NCBI RefSeq assembly: GCF_016599855.1
Contig: NZ_CP067041.1
Coordinates: 5,890,001-5,954,000, forward strand
DNA from: Bradyrhizobium diazoefficiens
Lineage (GTDB): Bacteria; Pseudomonadota; Alphaproteobacteria; Rhizobiales; Xanthobacteraceae
Direction of reading: 5' to 3'
Length of the DNA stretch: 64,000 nucleotides
Below are positions 55,115-63,816 of the stretch, piece by piece. The notes under the pieces are model-generated. The model was not told the DNA's origin, did no database searches, and was given only the letters and a program-made list of their open reading frames with translations. The translations under genes were made by a program, and so were the position numbers. Each line of letters starts with the position of its first letter. Position 1 is the first letter of the stretch.

Positions 55115-56776
55115 TTACGCCTTCACCGCTGGCACAAAGTCTTTGCCGACCGAGATCGCGCGCGGATCGATCATGCAGTGGAGGATCGACGGCTTGCCGG
55201 AGGCGAGCGCGCGCTCGAATGCCGGCGCAAATTCTTCGGTGCGCTCGACGCGCTCGCCATGACCACCGAACGCCTTCGCATACATCGCGAAATCAGGGTT
55301 CTTCAGCTGGGTCCCGACCACGCGGCCGGGATAGTCGCGCTCCTGGTGCATGCGGATGGTGCCGTATTGCGAATTGTCGACGACGATGACAATCAGCGGC
55401 GCATCGTACTGGACGGCGGTCGCGAACTCCTGGCCGTTCATCAGGAAGCAGCCGTCGCCGGCAAAGGCGACGACGGTGCGATCCGGATATTGCCGCTTGG
55501 CGAGCACCGCCGCCGGAACGCCATAACCCATCGAGCCCGAGGTCGGCGCGAGCTGGGCGGCGAAGCTGTGGAAGCGATGATGGCGATGGATCCAGCCAGC
55601 GTAATTGCCGGCGCCATTGCAGACGATCGCGTCCTTCGGCAGGCGGTCACGCAGCCAGGTCATGACCTGGCCATACTGGAACGTGCCCGGCAGCTCGCGT
55701 ACCTTGTCGGTCCAGGCGAGGTAATCGGCATGCGCCTTGGCGGCCTCGCCTTTCCAGGCAACTGCGCCGGCGGGCTTCAGCGTCTCGACCGCGGCGGCGA
55801 ACGCAGCGGGCGTCGCTTGGATTGCGAGCTCAGGCTGATAGACCCGGCCAAGCTCCTCCGAACCTGGATGCACATGGATCAGCTTCTGCTGCGGGATCGG
55901 AATATCGAGCAGCGTGTAGGAGGATGACGGCATCTCCGACATGCGGCCACCGATCAGGAGAATGACATCGGCATTGTCGATGCGCGCCTTCAGGCCCGGG
56001 CTCGGCCCAATGCCGAGGTCGCCGGCATAGTGCGAATGATCGGCGTCGATCAACGAAGCCCGGCGGAACGAGGTCGCGACCGGCAGGTCGAACCGCTCGG
56101 CAAAGCGCGCGATGCTCTTGGTGGCTTCATCAGTCCAGCGCGAGCCGCCGAGAATGACGAGCGGCGCCTTGGCACTGGCAAGCATGGCGCCGACGCGCTC
56201 GATATCGGCAGGCGCCGGCCAGCTTGCCACCGGCTCGATGCGCATGGCATCGGGAACGGCGGCGGTTTCGGTCAGCATGTTCTCCGGCAGCGCGATCACC
56301 ACGGGACCAGGGCGGCCCTGCATCGCGACGCGGAAGGCGCGCGCGACCAGCTCCGGAATGCGATCGGGGCGATCGATCTCGACCGCCCATTTCGCCATCG
56401 TGCCGAACACCGCCTTGTAGTCGAGCTCCTGAAACGCCTCGCGCTCGCGCATACCTGTATCGACCTGGCCGACGAACAGGATCATCGGCGTCGAATCCTG
56501 CATCGCGATGTGGACGCCGTGGCTGGCATTGGTTGCGCCTGGGCCACGGGTGACGAAGCAGATTCCGGGCCGCCCCGTGAGCTTGCCATAGGCTTCCGCC
56601 ATCATCGCAGCGCCGCCTTCGGCGCGGCAGATCATGACGTCGATCAAGCTGTCATGCAGCGCATCGAGGGCGGCAAGGTAGCTCTCGCCCGGCACGCAGG
56701 TGACGCGCTCGACGCCCTGGGCGACGAGCTGATCGATCAGGATCTGGCCCCCGGTGCGGGTGTTGCGAATGGTCAT
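55115..56776 (-). CDS. thiamine-diphosphate-dependent enzyme (acetolactate synthase-like)
   Basis: A 553-residue ThDP enzyme. Start ATG 56776 follows GGGAG; codons up to 56899 look non-coding. The catalytic Glu lies in CRAEGGAAMMAEAYGKLTG, and the ThDP/Mg motif is GDGCFLMNGQEFATAVQYDAPLIVIVVDNSQYG. This fold covers acetolactate synthase, oxoacid decarboxylases and lyases. Pairing with a D-amino-acid dehydrogenase suggests use of the oxoacid product; this is inferred. Confidence 0.88.
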   Translation of the reverse strand: MTIRNTRTGGQILIDQLVAQGVERVTCVPGESYLAALDALHDSLIDVMICRAEGGAAMMAEAYGKLTGRPGICFVTRGPGATNASHGVHIAMQDSTPMILFVGQVDTGMREREAFQELDYKAVFGTMAKWAVEIDRPDRIPELVARAFRVAMQGRPGPVVIALPENMLTETAAVPDAMRIEPVASWPAPADIERVGAMLASAKAPLVILGGSRWTDEATKSIARFAERFDLPVATSFRRASLIDADHSHYAGDLGIGPSPGLKARIDNADVILLIGGRMSEMPSSSYTLLDIPIPQQKLIHVHPGSEELGRVYQPELAIQATPAAFAAAVETLKPAGAVAWKGEAAKAHADYLAWTDKVRELPGTFQYGQVMTWLRDRLPKDAIVCNGAGNYAGWIHRHHRFHSFAAQLAPTSGSMGYGVPAAVLAKRQYPDRTVVAFAGDGCFLMNGQEFATAVQYDAPLIVIVVDNSQYGTIRMHQERDYPGRVVGTQLKNPDFAMYAKAFGGHGERVERTEEFAPAFERALASGKPSILHCMIDPRAISVGKDFVPAVKA

Positions 56777-56899
56777 GACAGCTCCCTGCAGGCTTTGGCG
56801 ATGGGCTTTGGTGGCCTCGCGCAAGTTTGTTCCGAGGTGGCGTAGGACAGGCGGAAATAAGGTGCAAGGCCGAAACAGCTGCCCGGTACCGTTCTGCAT

Positions 56900-56930
56900 G
56901 GTGACCCCGAGGGTCGGTGACCCCAGGGTC
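56900..56930. promoter_or_regulatory. tandem palindromes between the ThDP and MFS genes
   Basis: Two adjacent copies, 56900-56915 and 56916-56930, of GGTGACCC-nn(n)-GGGTC occur with no gap. Each contains a GACCC/GGGTC inverted repeat. They lie in the 331-base divergent region and look like a two-dimer operator. No other strong element is seen except the MFS promoter at 57011. Confidence 0.45.
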
Positions 56931-57010
56931 GCGGGTCTTTCTCGCAGGTCTTGCCTGCCCGAGCAAACCGGGACGCTGATATGCAGTTGGCCTTCGCTGC
57001 GGTTCTGCCG

Positions 57011-57038
57011 TTGACGCGGCCCGATGCGCGTTTAAGTA
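57011..57038 (+). promoter_or_regulatory. putative sigma-70 promoter of the MFS exporter
   Basis: TTGACG at 57011-57016, 16 bases, then TAAGTA at 57033-57038. Predicted start near 57045. Spacing is one base short of optimum. Confidence 0.4.
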
Positions 57039-57107
57039 GGTCACAAATATTGCAGGGTGGCGACGTTCGCTGGGCTGGTTCCCCTTGCCGCCACCCATGC
57101 AGGACAC

Positions 57108-58415
57108 ATGACCTCGCCTCACGCGACCTCGCCTCGCTCTTCCACGCCCCCTCATCTCGCCATCGTCCTGTTCTCGCTCGCCATGGGCGGTTTTGCGATC
57201 GGAACCACCGAATTCGCATCGATGAGCCTGCTGCCGTTCTTCGCGGCCGATCTTCATATCGACGAGCCGACCGCCGGACACGCGATCAGCGCCTACGCCC
57301 TCGGCGTGGTGCTGGGCGCGCCGTTGATCGCCGTGCTCGGCGCGCGGTTCGCGCGGCGCACGCAGCTGCTGGGACTGATGGCCGTGTTCGCACTCGGCAA
57401 CGCCCTCACCGCACTTGCACCTGGCTTCGGTTCGATGATCGCGGCGCGCTTTCTTTCAGGCCTGCCCCACGGCGCCTATTTCGGCATCGCCGCGCTGGTT
57501 GCGGCCTCGCTCGTCCCACAACGCCGCCGCTCGCAGGCGATCGGCCAGGTGATGCTCGGTCTGACCTGTGCCACCATCATCGGCGTGCCTTTGGCTAATC
57601 TGATCGGCCAGGCGGTCGGCTGGCGCGCGAGCTTTGGCCTCGTGTCGTTGCTGGCGCTGCTCACGATGCTGCTCTGCGCTCTATTCGCGCCGCGCGACCA
57701 GGCTGGCCGGTCGGATCCGCTGCGCGAGCTCGGCGCGCTTCGAAGTGGCCGCGTCTGGATTACGCTGGCAATCGGCGCGATCGGTTTCGGCGGCATGTTC
57801 GCGGTCTACACTTATCTCGCGACGACATTGATCGAGGTCACCAAGGTCAGCACGGAGGTCATTCCGTTCTTCCTGGCGATCTTCGGCATCGGCGCCACGC
57901 TCGGCAATCTGTTCGTGCCGCGCTTCGCCGACCGCGCGCTGATGCCGACGGCCGGCGCCATTCTGCTGTTCGCGGCAGCTGCGCTGCTGGTGTTTCCGCT
58001 CGCGGCCGGCAATCCTTGGCTGCTTGCGATCGACATCTTCGCGATTGGCGCGAGCGTGGCGCTCGGGGCCGTCCTGCAGACCCGGCTGATGGACGTCGCG
58101 GGAGACGCGCAGGCGCTCGCCGCCGCGCTCAATCATTCGGCGTTCAACACCGCCAATGCGCTCGGCCCCTTTCTCGGCGGCCTCGCCATTCGCGAGGGGT
58201 GGGGCTGGACGTCCACCGGCCCCGTCGGCGCCGTGCTGGCGCTTCTGGGCTTTCTGATCTGGATCGTCGCTTATCGCAACACCGGCTCCTCACCGGTCGA
58301 GCACAACTCAAGCAGCGCCGCCGCGCCACGCGAGAACGCTCCGCTGCGGCGCGCGCCACCACTGGCGCCGGAGAGCCGGAGCCGCTCGGATCGTTCCAAG
58401 GATCCGGTGGCCTAA
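57108..58415 (+). CDS. MFS drug/sugar efflux transporter (DHA1, AraJ/CmlA type)
   Basis: A 435-residue, 12-helix exporter. The core begins HLAIVLFSLAMGGFAIGTTEFASMSLLPFFAADLHIDEPTAGHAISAYALGVVLGAPL, highly typical of AraJ/YdhP. FLSGLPHGAYFGIAALVA and NTANALGPFLGG are family blocks. The start is uncertain: GTG 57057 would add 17 residues, and ATG 57108 gives a short Ser/Thr/Pro-rich lead. The C-terminus is polar and basic. Substrate unknown. Confidence 0.9.
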   Translation: MTSPHATSPRSSTPPHLAIVLFSLAMGGFAIGTTEFASMSLLPFFAADLHIDEPTAGHAISAYALGVVLGAPLIAVLGARFARRTQLLGLMAVFALGNALTALAPGFGSMIAARFLSGLPHGAYFGIAALVAASLVPQRRRSQAIGQVMLGLTCATIIGVPLANLIGQAVGWRASFGLVSLLALLTMLLCALFAPRDQAGRSDPLRELGALRSGRVWITLAIGAIGFGGMFAVYTYLATTLIEVTKVSTEVIPFFLAIFGIGATLGNLFVPRFADRALMPTAGAILLFAAAALLVFPLAAGNPWLLAIDIFAIGASVALGAVLQTRLMDVAGDAQALAAALNHSAFNTANALGPFLGGLAIREGWGWTSTGPVGAVLALLGFLIWIVAYRNTGSSPVEHNSSSAAAPRENAPLRRAPPLAPESRSRSDRSKDPVA

Positions 58416-58430
58416 CGGAACGCAACGCGA

Positions 58431-58589
58431 TCAGAACAGAGCGGGGTTGAGAGCCTGTCCGTAGAGCATCGCGGCCACGAGCGAGACCAGCAGGCCCGCG
58501 CCCGAGAAGATCACGAGGATCTGAAGGGTTTCGAGGTCGAGATTCGTTCCCGTTGCGCGGGATATTGCCTTTGCCAGTGCAGCAATCAT
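58431..58589 (-). CDS. small single-helix membrane protein
   Basis: A 52-residue protein from ATG 58589, with GGAG six bases upstream. An amphipathic start (IAALAKAISRATG) and TNLDLETLQILVIFSGAGLLVSLVAAMLYG, one transmembrane helix, then QALNPALF. Frame remains open up to 58634 (67 residues) but without ribosome site. Function unknown; converges with the MFS gene. Confidence 0.6.
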   Translation of the reverse strand: MIAALAKAISRATGTNLDLETLQILVIFSGAGLLVSLVAAMLYGQALNPALF

Positions 58590-59006
58590 CGCCAGCTCCG
58601 AAGCCGGCCGCGCGGATGCGCGGCCTGACTTCATCTAGCGCAGATCGGCGCATCCGCCTGTGAACCAGATTACAGGCGCGCCCCGGCTATCGGCCTCCCG
58701 CTCGTGCGGCGTGCAGCGACTGCAGTCGGAAGCCGAGGTCACCAGGTATAGCGAACCCCATCCTTGTCGGCGGAGCTGGCAGCGGCGGGGACGTAAGCGC
58801 GGCGCGCTGGAGACGAAGCCGATCGCGACATGCTCAGTGTCGCCCCGGCGAAAGCCCGGACCCATACCGCGAGGGCTCTCCGTTGAATTGATCGGAGTAT
58901 CGAACGGCAAGTCTCTCCAAACTCCTCCCTGTGGTTATGGTGCCGGCCTTCGCCGGGACGACGCTGTGGAGGCAGTTGTACACCGAGAATGGAGCGGCAC
59001 GTGCCC
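58590..59006. other. gene-poor interval before the ABC operon end
   Basis: Over 400 bases carry no gene I can support. The middle is taken by a REP pair (58839-58962). A minus-strand open frame (58635-58910) runs into the REP sequence and translates to the GPGFRRGD string typical of translated REP elements, so it is not called. Confidence 0.6.
58839..58962. repeat. inverted REP pair downstream of potC
   Basis: GTCGCCCCGGCGaaaGCCcGG with CCCATA (58839-58866) and TATGG-tGCCGGccttCGCCGGGaCGAC (58936-58962) are inverted copies. Likely a bidirectional end-of-transcript structure for the polyamine-type ABC operon. Confidence 0.7.
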
Positions 59007-59792
59007 TCACCCCGCCTTCTTCTGCCGGGCACTGGCCAGCAGCACCAGGATGAACGACGCTGCGGTCATCAAGGTCGAGATCGCGGCGATGGTCGGGTCG
59101 ATCTCGTCGCGGAGCGCAGTGAACATGCGCTTGGTCAGCGGCTGATACTGGCCACCGGAGATGAACAAGGCGACGATGGTCTCGTCCATCGCCGAGATGA
59201 AGGCGAAGATGCCGCCGGCGACTACGCTCGATTTGATCTGCGGCAGCGTCACCGCGAAGAAGCTGCGAAGGCGGTTCATGCCGAGGCTGCGCGCCACCAT
59301 CTCCTGCGCGGGATCAAAGCTTTGCATGCCGGCGAGCACGGAGATGACGACGTAAGGCAAGCCCAACATCACATTGGCGAGCACAAGTCCCGGCAGGGTC
59401 GCGACCAGCCCGACCTTGGCGAAGACGAAGAAGATGCCGACCGCGGTGATGATGATCGGCACCACCAACGGCAACAGCAGCGCCATGTGGATGACGCGCA
59501 TGATGCGCAGCTTCGATTGACTGATGGCATAGGCGGCGGCAACGCCACACGGCGTGGCGATCACGACCGTTAAGAACGCGACCGTCAGCGTCACCCGCGT
59601 CGCCTGCATCCAGGCCGGATTGGCGAAATATTGCTGATACCAGCGCAGCGACAACGAGGGCGGCGGGAAGGTCAGGAAGCGCGCGCTGGAGAATGAGATC
59701 GGCGCGATGATCAGCACCGGCAGAATCAGATAGACCAGCACCAGCGCGCTGATGACGTAGAGCGCAATACGGGTGGGCGAGATGCGCGTCAT
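59007..59792 (-). CDS. ABC transporter permease, PotC type
   Basis: A 261-residue inner-membrane permease with six hydrophobic segments. Family start ISALVLVYLILPVLIIAPISFS and the ATPase-coupling EAA-type loop (EMVARSLGMNRLRSFFAVTLPQIKSSV) match spermidine/putrescine PotC. Overlaps potB-like gene by four bases; last gene of its operon. Confidence 0.92.
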   Translation of the reverse strand: MTRISPTRIALYVISALVLVYLILPVLIIAPISFSSARFLTFPPPSLSLRWYQQYFANPAWMQATRVTLTVAFLTVVIATPCGVAAAYAISQSKLRIMRVIHMALLLPLVVPIIITAVGIFFVFAKVGLVATLPGLVLANVMLGLPYVVISVLAGMQSFDPAQEMVARSLGMNRLRSFFAVTLPQIKSSVVAGGIFAFISAMDETIVALFISGGQYQPLTKRMFTALRDEIDPTIAAISTLMTAASFILVLLASARQKKAG

Positions 59793-60655
59793 TTCTGCCC
59801 CAGCACCCGATCGAGCGAGATGAAGCGGCTGACGACGAAGAAGATCGCAAGCACGCTGAGAAGCAACACCACCGCCACCGCGCTCGCGGCGCCGAATTGA
59901 TTGTAGAGCTCGACATTGCGGCTCACCAGCATCGACACCATTACGGTGCGACCGCCGCCGAGCAGCTCGGGCGTGATGTAGAAGCCGAGGCAGAGCACGA
60001 ACACCATGGTGCAGCCCGCCAGCACACCCGGCAGCGACAGCGGCAGGAACACGCGCATGAAGGTCAGCGACGGGCTCGCGCCCAGGCTGGCGCCGGCCTG
60101 CATCAGATCACCGGGAATCTTCTGCATGGTGGCATAGAGCGGCAGCACCATGAACGGCAAGAGGATGTGCACGGTGGCAACCACCGTCCCAAAGGTGTTG
60201 TGGACCAGCGCGAGCGGCTCGGAAATAACATCGAGATAACGCAGAAACTGGTTGATCACGCCGGTGCGCTGGAGCAGCGCCAGCCATGCATAGGCGCGCA
60301 CCAGCACGCTGGTCCAGAACGGCAGCACGACCAGCGACAGGATGAGAATGCTCCACCCCTTCGGCACGGAATTGGCGAGATAGGCCACGGGATAGCCGAG
60401 CAGCAGCGCGATTACCGTGACGCCGAGGCTGATTTCGAATGTCAGCGCAAAGCTCCGCCAGTAGATATCTTCGGTGAAGACCCGGCGATAATTCTCCAGC
60501 GTAAAACCGTCATGGTAGATCGACTGCCAGGCCAGCCAGCCGACCGGCAGCACGATCAGGAGCAGGATCACGAGCAGCGCCGGCGACACCAGCGCCAGCA
60601 TCAGGCCGTGCTCACGGCGCTGATGCTTCTGCGATGGATCTGGAACGAGTGTCAT
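59789..60655 (-). CDS. ABC transporter permease, PotB type
   Basis: A 288-residue permease. The N-terminal helix (LMLALVSPALLVILLLIVLPVGWLAWQSIY), the NYRRVFTEDIYWRSFALTFEISLGVT block and the coupling loop LMQAGASLGASPSLTFMRVFLPLSLPGV match PotB. Lies 18 bases after the binding-protein gene. Confidence 0.92.
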   Translation of the reverse strand: MTLVPDPSQKHQRREHGLMLALVSPALLVILLLIVLPVGWLAWQSIYHDGFTLENYRRVFTEDIYWRSFALTFEISLGVTVIALLLGYPVAYLANSVPKGWSILILSLVVLPFWTSVLVRAYAWLALLQRTGVINQFLRYLDVISEPLALVHNTFGTVVATVHILLPFMVLPLYATMQKIPGDLMQAGASLGASPSLTFMRVFLPLSLPGVLAGCTMVFVLCLGFYITPELLGGGRTVMVSMLVSRNVELYNQFGAASAVAVVLLLSVLAIFFVVSRFISLDRVLGQK

Positions 60656-60673
60656 CGACGCTGCCTCGCTCGT

Positions 60674-61723
60674 TTACTTCTGCATGAACGACGCCCAGCG
60701 CTTCTCGGCGGCTTCACCGGCCGGCGAGGACCACCAGGTATAGGACATCAGCGCCTGCTTGGCCGCATTGGCCGGCTCGCTCGGCAATTGCGCGGCGCGC
60801 TCGGGCTTGATCACGCCAGTGTCGAACGCCTTGGGGTTACCCGGGCCGTAGTCGATGTTGAGCGGCAGATTGGCCTGGTGCACGGGATCGACGGCCTCGT
60901 TGAGAAATTTGACCGCCGTGTCGAGATTCGGCGCACCCTTGAGAATACAAAGCGAGGTGCTCTGCAAGATGCCTTGGTTGTAGGTGAAGGCGACCTTGGC
61001 GCCTTCCTTGGCGACCGCGCTGACGCGGCCGTTCCAGGCCATCTCCAGGTCGACTTCGCCATCATTGAGGAGCTGCGCCGATTGCGCGCCCGAAGTCCAC
61101 CACACCGTGATGTTGGGCTTGATCTCCTCCAGCTTCTTGAAGGCGCGATCGACGTCGAGCGGGTAGAGTTTGTCAGGTGCGACACCGTCGGCCATCAGCG
61201 CCGCTTCCAGCGTGGCAATCGGGTGATTTCGCAGCGCACGGCGACCAGGGAATTTCTTCACGTCCCAGAAATCGACCCAGCTGTTCGGCGCGTCCTTCGG
61301 GAACGTCTTCTGGCTGTAGGCCAGCACGCTGGAATAGAACTCGTAGGACACCGAGTAGGGGCTGCGGTAGGATTCCGGCATCGCCGCGGCGTTCGGGATC
61401 TTGGAGAAGTCGAGTTTTTCGATCAGCCCCTGCTCGCCGCCGCGCAGGCAATAGCCGGTTGGGGTGTCCACCACGTCCCAAATCGGCTTGCCGCTGCCGA
61501 CCTGGGTCTTGATGGTCGGCCAGGCATCGGGAATGGAGTCCTGGTTGATGGTGATGCCGAGCTTCTTGGCGGAGGGATCGAGGATCGCCACCGTCTGCGC
61601 CTGCTGATAGGCGCCGCCTTGCGAGACGAAGGTGATCTGGTCTGCGGCGTTAGCCGCAGTGCCGCCGAACGCGAGCGCGCCAGACAGCGCACAGCCCAAT
61701 GCAAAATTCCGTTTCGTCGTCAT
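60674..61723 (-). CDS. ABC transporter substrate-binding protein, PotD type
   Basis: A 349-residue periplasmic protein from ATG 61723, with strong GGAGGAGGCGAGG upstream; the frame runs on to 61762. A signal peptide (TKRNFALGCALSGALAFGGTAANA) leads to DQITFVSQGGAYQQAQTVAIL. Conserved DLEMAWNGRVSAVAKEGAKVAFTYNQG binds substrate in PotD/PotF proteins. Substrate a polyamine or other organic cation/amine; not known. Lies 22 bases after the oxidoreductase. Confidence 0.9.
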   Translation of the reverse strand: MTTKRNFALGCALSGALAFGGTAANAADQITFVSQGGAYQQAQTVAILDPSAKKLGITINQDSIPDAWPTIKTQVGSGKPIWDVVDTPTGYCLRGGEQGLIEKLDFSKIPNAAAMPESYRSPYSVSYEFYSSVLAYSQKTFPKDAPNSWVDFWDVKKFPGRRALRNHPIATLEAALMADGVAPDKLYPLDVDRAFKKLEEIKPNITVWWTSGAQSAQLLNDGEVDLEMAWNGRVSAVAKEGAKVAFTYNQGILQSTSLCILKGAPNLDTAVKFLNEAVDPVHQANLPLNIDYGPGNPKAFDTGVIKPERAAQLPSEPANAAKQALMSYTWWSSPAGEAAEKRWASFMQK

Positions 61724-61745
61724 CCTCGCCTCCTCCAAATAGATC

Positions 61746-63053
61746 TTACTGACCGATCGCATCGAGAAACTGGTACCAGCCGGCGACCATGCGCACGGCA
61801 GGCTCGCGCAGCGGATAGAACGGAATGGATTTCATGCGCCGCGCATCGAGCAGCCCGATCTCCGGCGTCTCGCCACGCACGAAGGCGGCGAGATAACGGC
61901 CCATCAGGCTCGACATCGCAACGCCCGCGCCGTTGTAGCCCATCGAGAATAGCGTGCGCTCGTCGAGCCGGCCGATATGCGGCACGGAATCCAGCGTCAT
62001 GCCGACGAGGCCCGACCATTTGTAGGCGAGCGGGACATCGACAAGATCAGGGAAGATGCCGACCATCGCCTTACGCAAGGCATCGAAGGCGGCTTCCGAG
62101 TCCTGCTTGCCGAAGGCGCCACGGCCGCCAAAGATCACGCGATTGTCGACCATGCGGAACCAGCGCATCATGCGCTTGGTCTCGGTGTAGGTGCGCCCCG
62201 TCGGCATCAGCTTTCCGGCGAGATTGCGCGGCAGCTGCTCGGTTGCGATTATGGCGCTACGGAACGGAATCAGCGTGCGCTGGAGATCCGCGGTCGCGCC
62301 GGTCAGATCGGAATAGCTGTTGGTGGCGATGATCGCCTGTTTTGCGCGCACGGCGCCTTGCGGCGTCTCGGCGACGATGCCGTCATTGTCGCGCCGCAGT
62401 TTTATCACCGGCGATTCCTGGAAGATGGGAACGCCGCGGCGCGCGACGCCATCGGCGAGACCGCGCAGATAGTTCAGCGGATGAATGCCGCCCGACCCGG
62501 GATTGAGCACGCCGCCGACAAAAATATCGGAACCGGTCTCGTCGCGCACGCCGTGCTTGTCGAGAATGCCGACCGCGGCTGAGCCCATCTCACGCGTCAT
62601 CCAGTTGGCTTCGTCGATCGCGGCCTTCAGCGTGGTCTCGTTGTGCGCGGCCTTGACCTGGCCGGTACGGGTCAGGTTCGCACTGGTGATGCCGAATTCG
62701 GAGACGAGTTCCTCGACCATATCGGTCGATTCATGCGCAAGCTCGTACATCCGCTTTGCCATGGCGCGGCCATGCGCGGCGTCGATCTCGCGGAACGACA
62801 GGCGAAACTTTGCGGTGATCACGCCGCCATTGCGTCCGCTCGCACCCCAGCCGGGCCGGTTGGCCTCGAGCACGACGGGCGACAAGCCGCTCTTGGCGAT
62901 GTGGTGCGCTGCGGACAGGCCGGTATAGCCCGCTCCGATGATCACCACATCCGCCTGTTGCTCGCCCGACAACACAGGAAATTCGCCCGCCGGCTCCGCC
63001 GTGGCGGCCCACAGCGAGTTGACCGATGGCAGCGCGTTCCAGTCCCGTGTCAT
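61746..63053 (-). CDS. PuuB-like FAD-dependent amine oxidoreductase
   Basis: A 435-residue DAO-type flavoprotein from ATG 63053 (GTG 63065 possible). The FAD site ADVVIIGAGYTGLSAAHHIAKSGLSPVVLEANRPGWGASGRNGG is near the start; HPLNYLRGLADG and GYNGAGVAMSSLMGRYLA follow. It resembles gamma-glutamylputrescine oxidase PuuB. Its place inside the ABC operon suggests that it oxidises the imported amine. Confidence 0.88.
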   Translation of the reverse strand: MTRDWNALPSVNSLWAATAEPAGEFPVLSGEQQADVVIIGAGYTGLSAAHHIAKSGLSPVVLEANRPGWGASGRNGGVITAKFRLSFREIDAAHGRAMAKRMYELAHESTDMVEELVSEFGITSANLTRTGQVKAAHNETTLKAAIDEANWMTREMGSAAVGILDKHGVRDETGSDIFVGGVLNPGSGGIHPLNYLRGLADGVARRGVPIFQESPVIKLRRDNDGIVAETPQGAVRAKQAIIATNSYSDLTGATADLQRTLIPFRSAIIATEQLPRNLAGKLMPTGRTYTETKRMMRWFRMVDNRVIFGGRGAFGKQDSEAAFDALRKAMVGIFPDLVDVPLAYKWSGLVGMTLDSVPHIGRLDERTLFSMGYNGAGVAMSSLMGRYLAAFVRGETPEIGLLDARRMKSIPFYPLREPAVRMVAGWYQFLDAIGQ

Positions 63054-63070
63054 GTTCGCGCTCACGAAAT

Positions 63071-63787
63071 TTACGCCGCAGGCCCGATGGCCGCGTCGGC
63101 AAGCGCCTTCAGCGTCGGGAAGTGGAAGTCCGGCTTGGTCAGCGTTTCGACCGCCGGCGTGCCGCCGAAACCGCCGAGGCCCTGGCGGCGCTCGATCCAA
63201 CACACTTTATACCCCAGTTTTCGCGCGATCCCGATGTCGTGATACTGACTCTGCGCCACGTGGAGAATGTCGGACTGCTTGTAGCCGAAGGCGGACTGGC
63301 GGCCCTTGTTGTAGGCGAAGAATTCTGGATTGGGTTTTGCCACGCCGGTGTCGTCCGCGCAGACCGTGTCGTCGAAGGGATTGCCGAGCGCGTGTGCGTA
63401 AGCCGACAGTGCGACGCGGTCGGCATTGGTCATCGCCACCAGGCGAAATCTCGTGCGCAGGCGCTTCAAGGCTTCGACCGAATCCGAAAACGGTCCCCAG
63501 CGCAGCACCGAGAGCTGGAAGAGGTCGCAGGATGCGTCGTCGGCCGGCAATCCGAGTTCGGTGGCGAGATGACGATAGACGTGGAACATCACCTCGCTTG
63601 AGCGCTCGTAATGCTTGTCGCGGCCGCGCTTGTAGGGCTCGAATATCTGCTCGTCGCTGAGCTGGGCCGGCGTCTTGCCCGAGATCCTGCGCACGGCGGA
63701 GAGCACGCCGGTCTCGAAATCGATCAAGGTGCCGACGACATCGAAGGTAAGGACTTTGAAATTGCTGAACGCGGTTTGGCTCGACAT
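63071..63787 (-). CDS. HAD-superfamily protein annotated as haloacid dehalogenase type II
   Basis: A 238-residue HAD protein. The nucleophile motif is LTFDVVGTLIDFE (Asp of DVVGTL), motif II AMTNADRVALS, motif III AKPNPEFF, motif IV AQSQYHDIGIARKLG. Genuine L-2-haloacid dehalogenases have SNAWD in motif IV; here the Asn is missing (SQYHD), so dehalogenation is doubtful and a phosphatase is more likely. It is 17 bases before the FAD gene, in the same operon. Confidence 0.85.
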   Translation of the reverse strand: MSSQTAFSNFKVLTFDVVGTLIDFETGVLSAVRRISGKTPAQLSDEQIFEPYKRGRDKHYERSSEVMFHVYRHLATELGLPADDASCDLFQLSVLRWGPFSDSVEALKRLRTRFRLVAMTNADRVALSAYAHALGNPFDDTVCADDTGVAKPNPEFFAYNKGRQSAFGYKQSDILHVAQSQYHDIGIARKLGYKVCWIERRQGLGGFGGTPAVETLTKPDFHFPTLKALADAAIGPAA

Positions 63788-63816
63788 GTTCGTTTTTCTC
63801 TCGGGTTGTGTTGGGT

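Noticed and set aside
58635..58910. 91-codon minus-strand open frame
   Set aside because: Half of it is translated REP sequence. The C-terminal part has a CSRC motif but no start or ribosome site that would separate it from the repeat.
59897..62332. 811-codon plus-strand open frame
   Set aside because: Antisense to potB, potD and the PuuB-like gene; rich in His, Arg and Gln with no domain.
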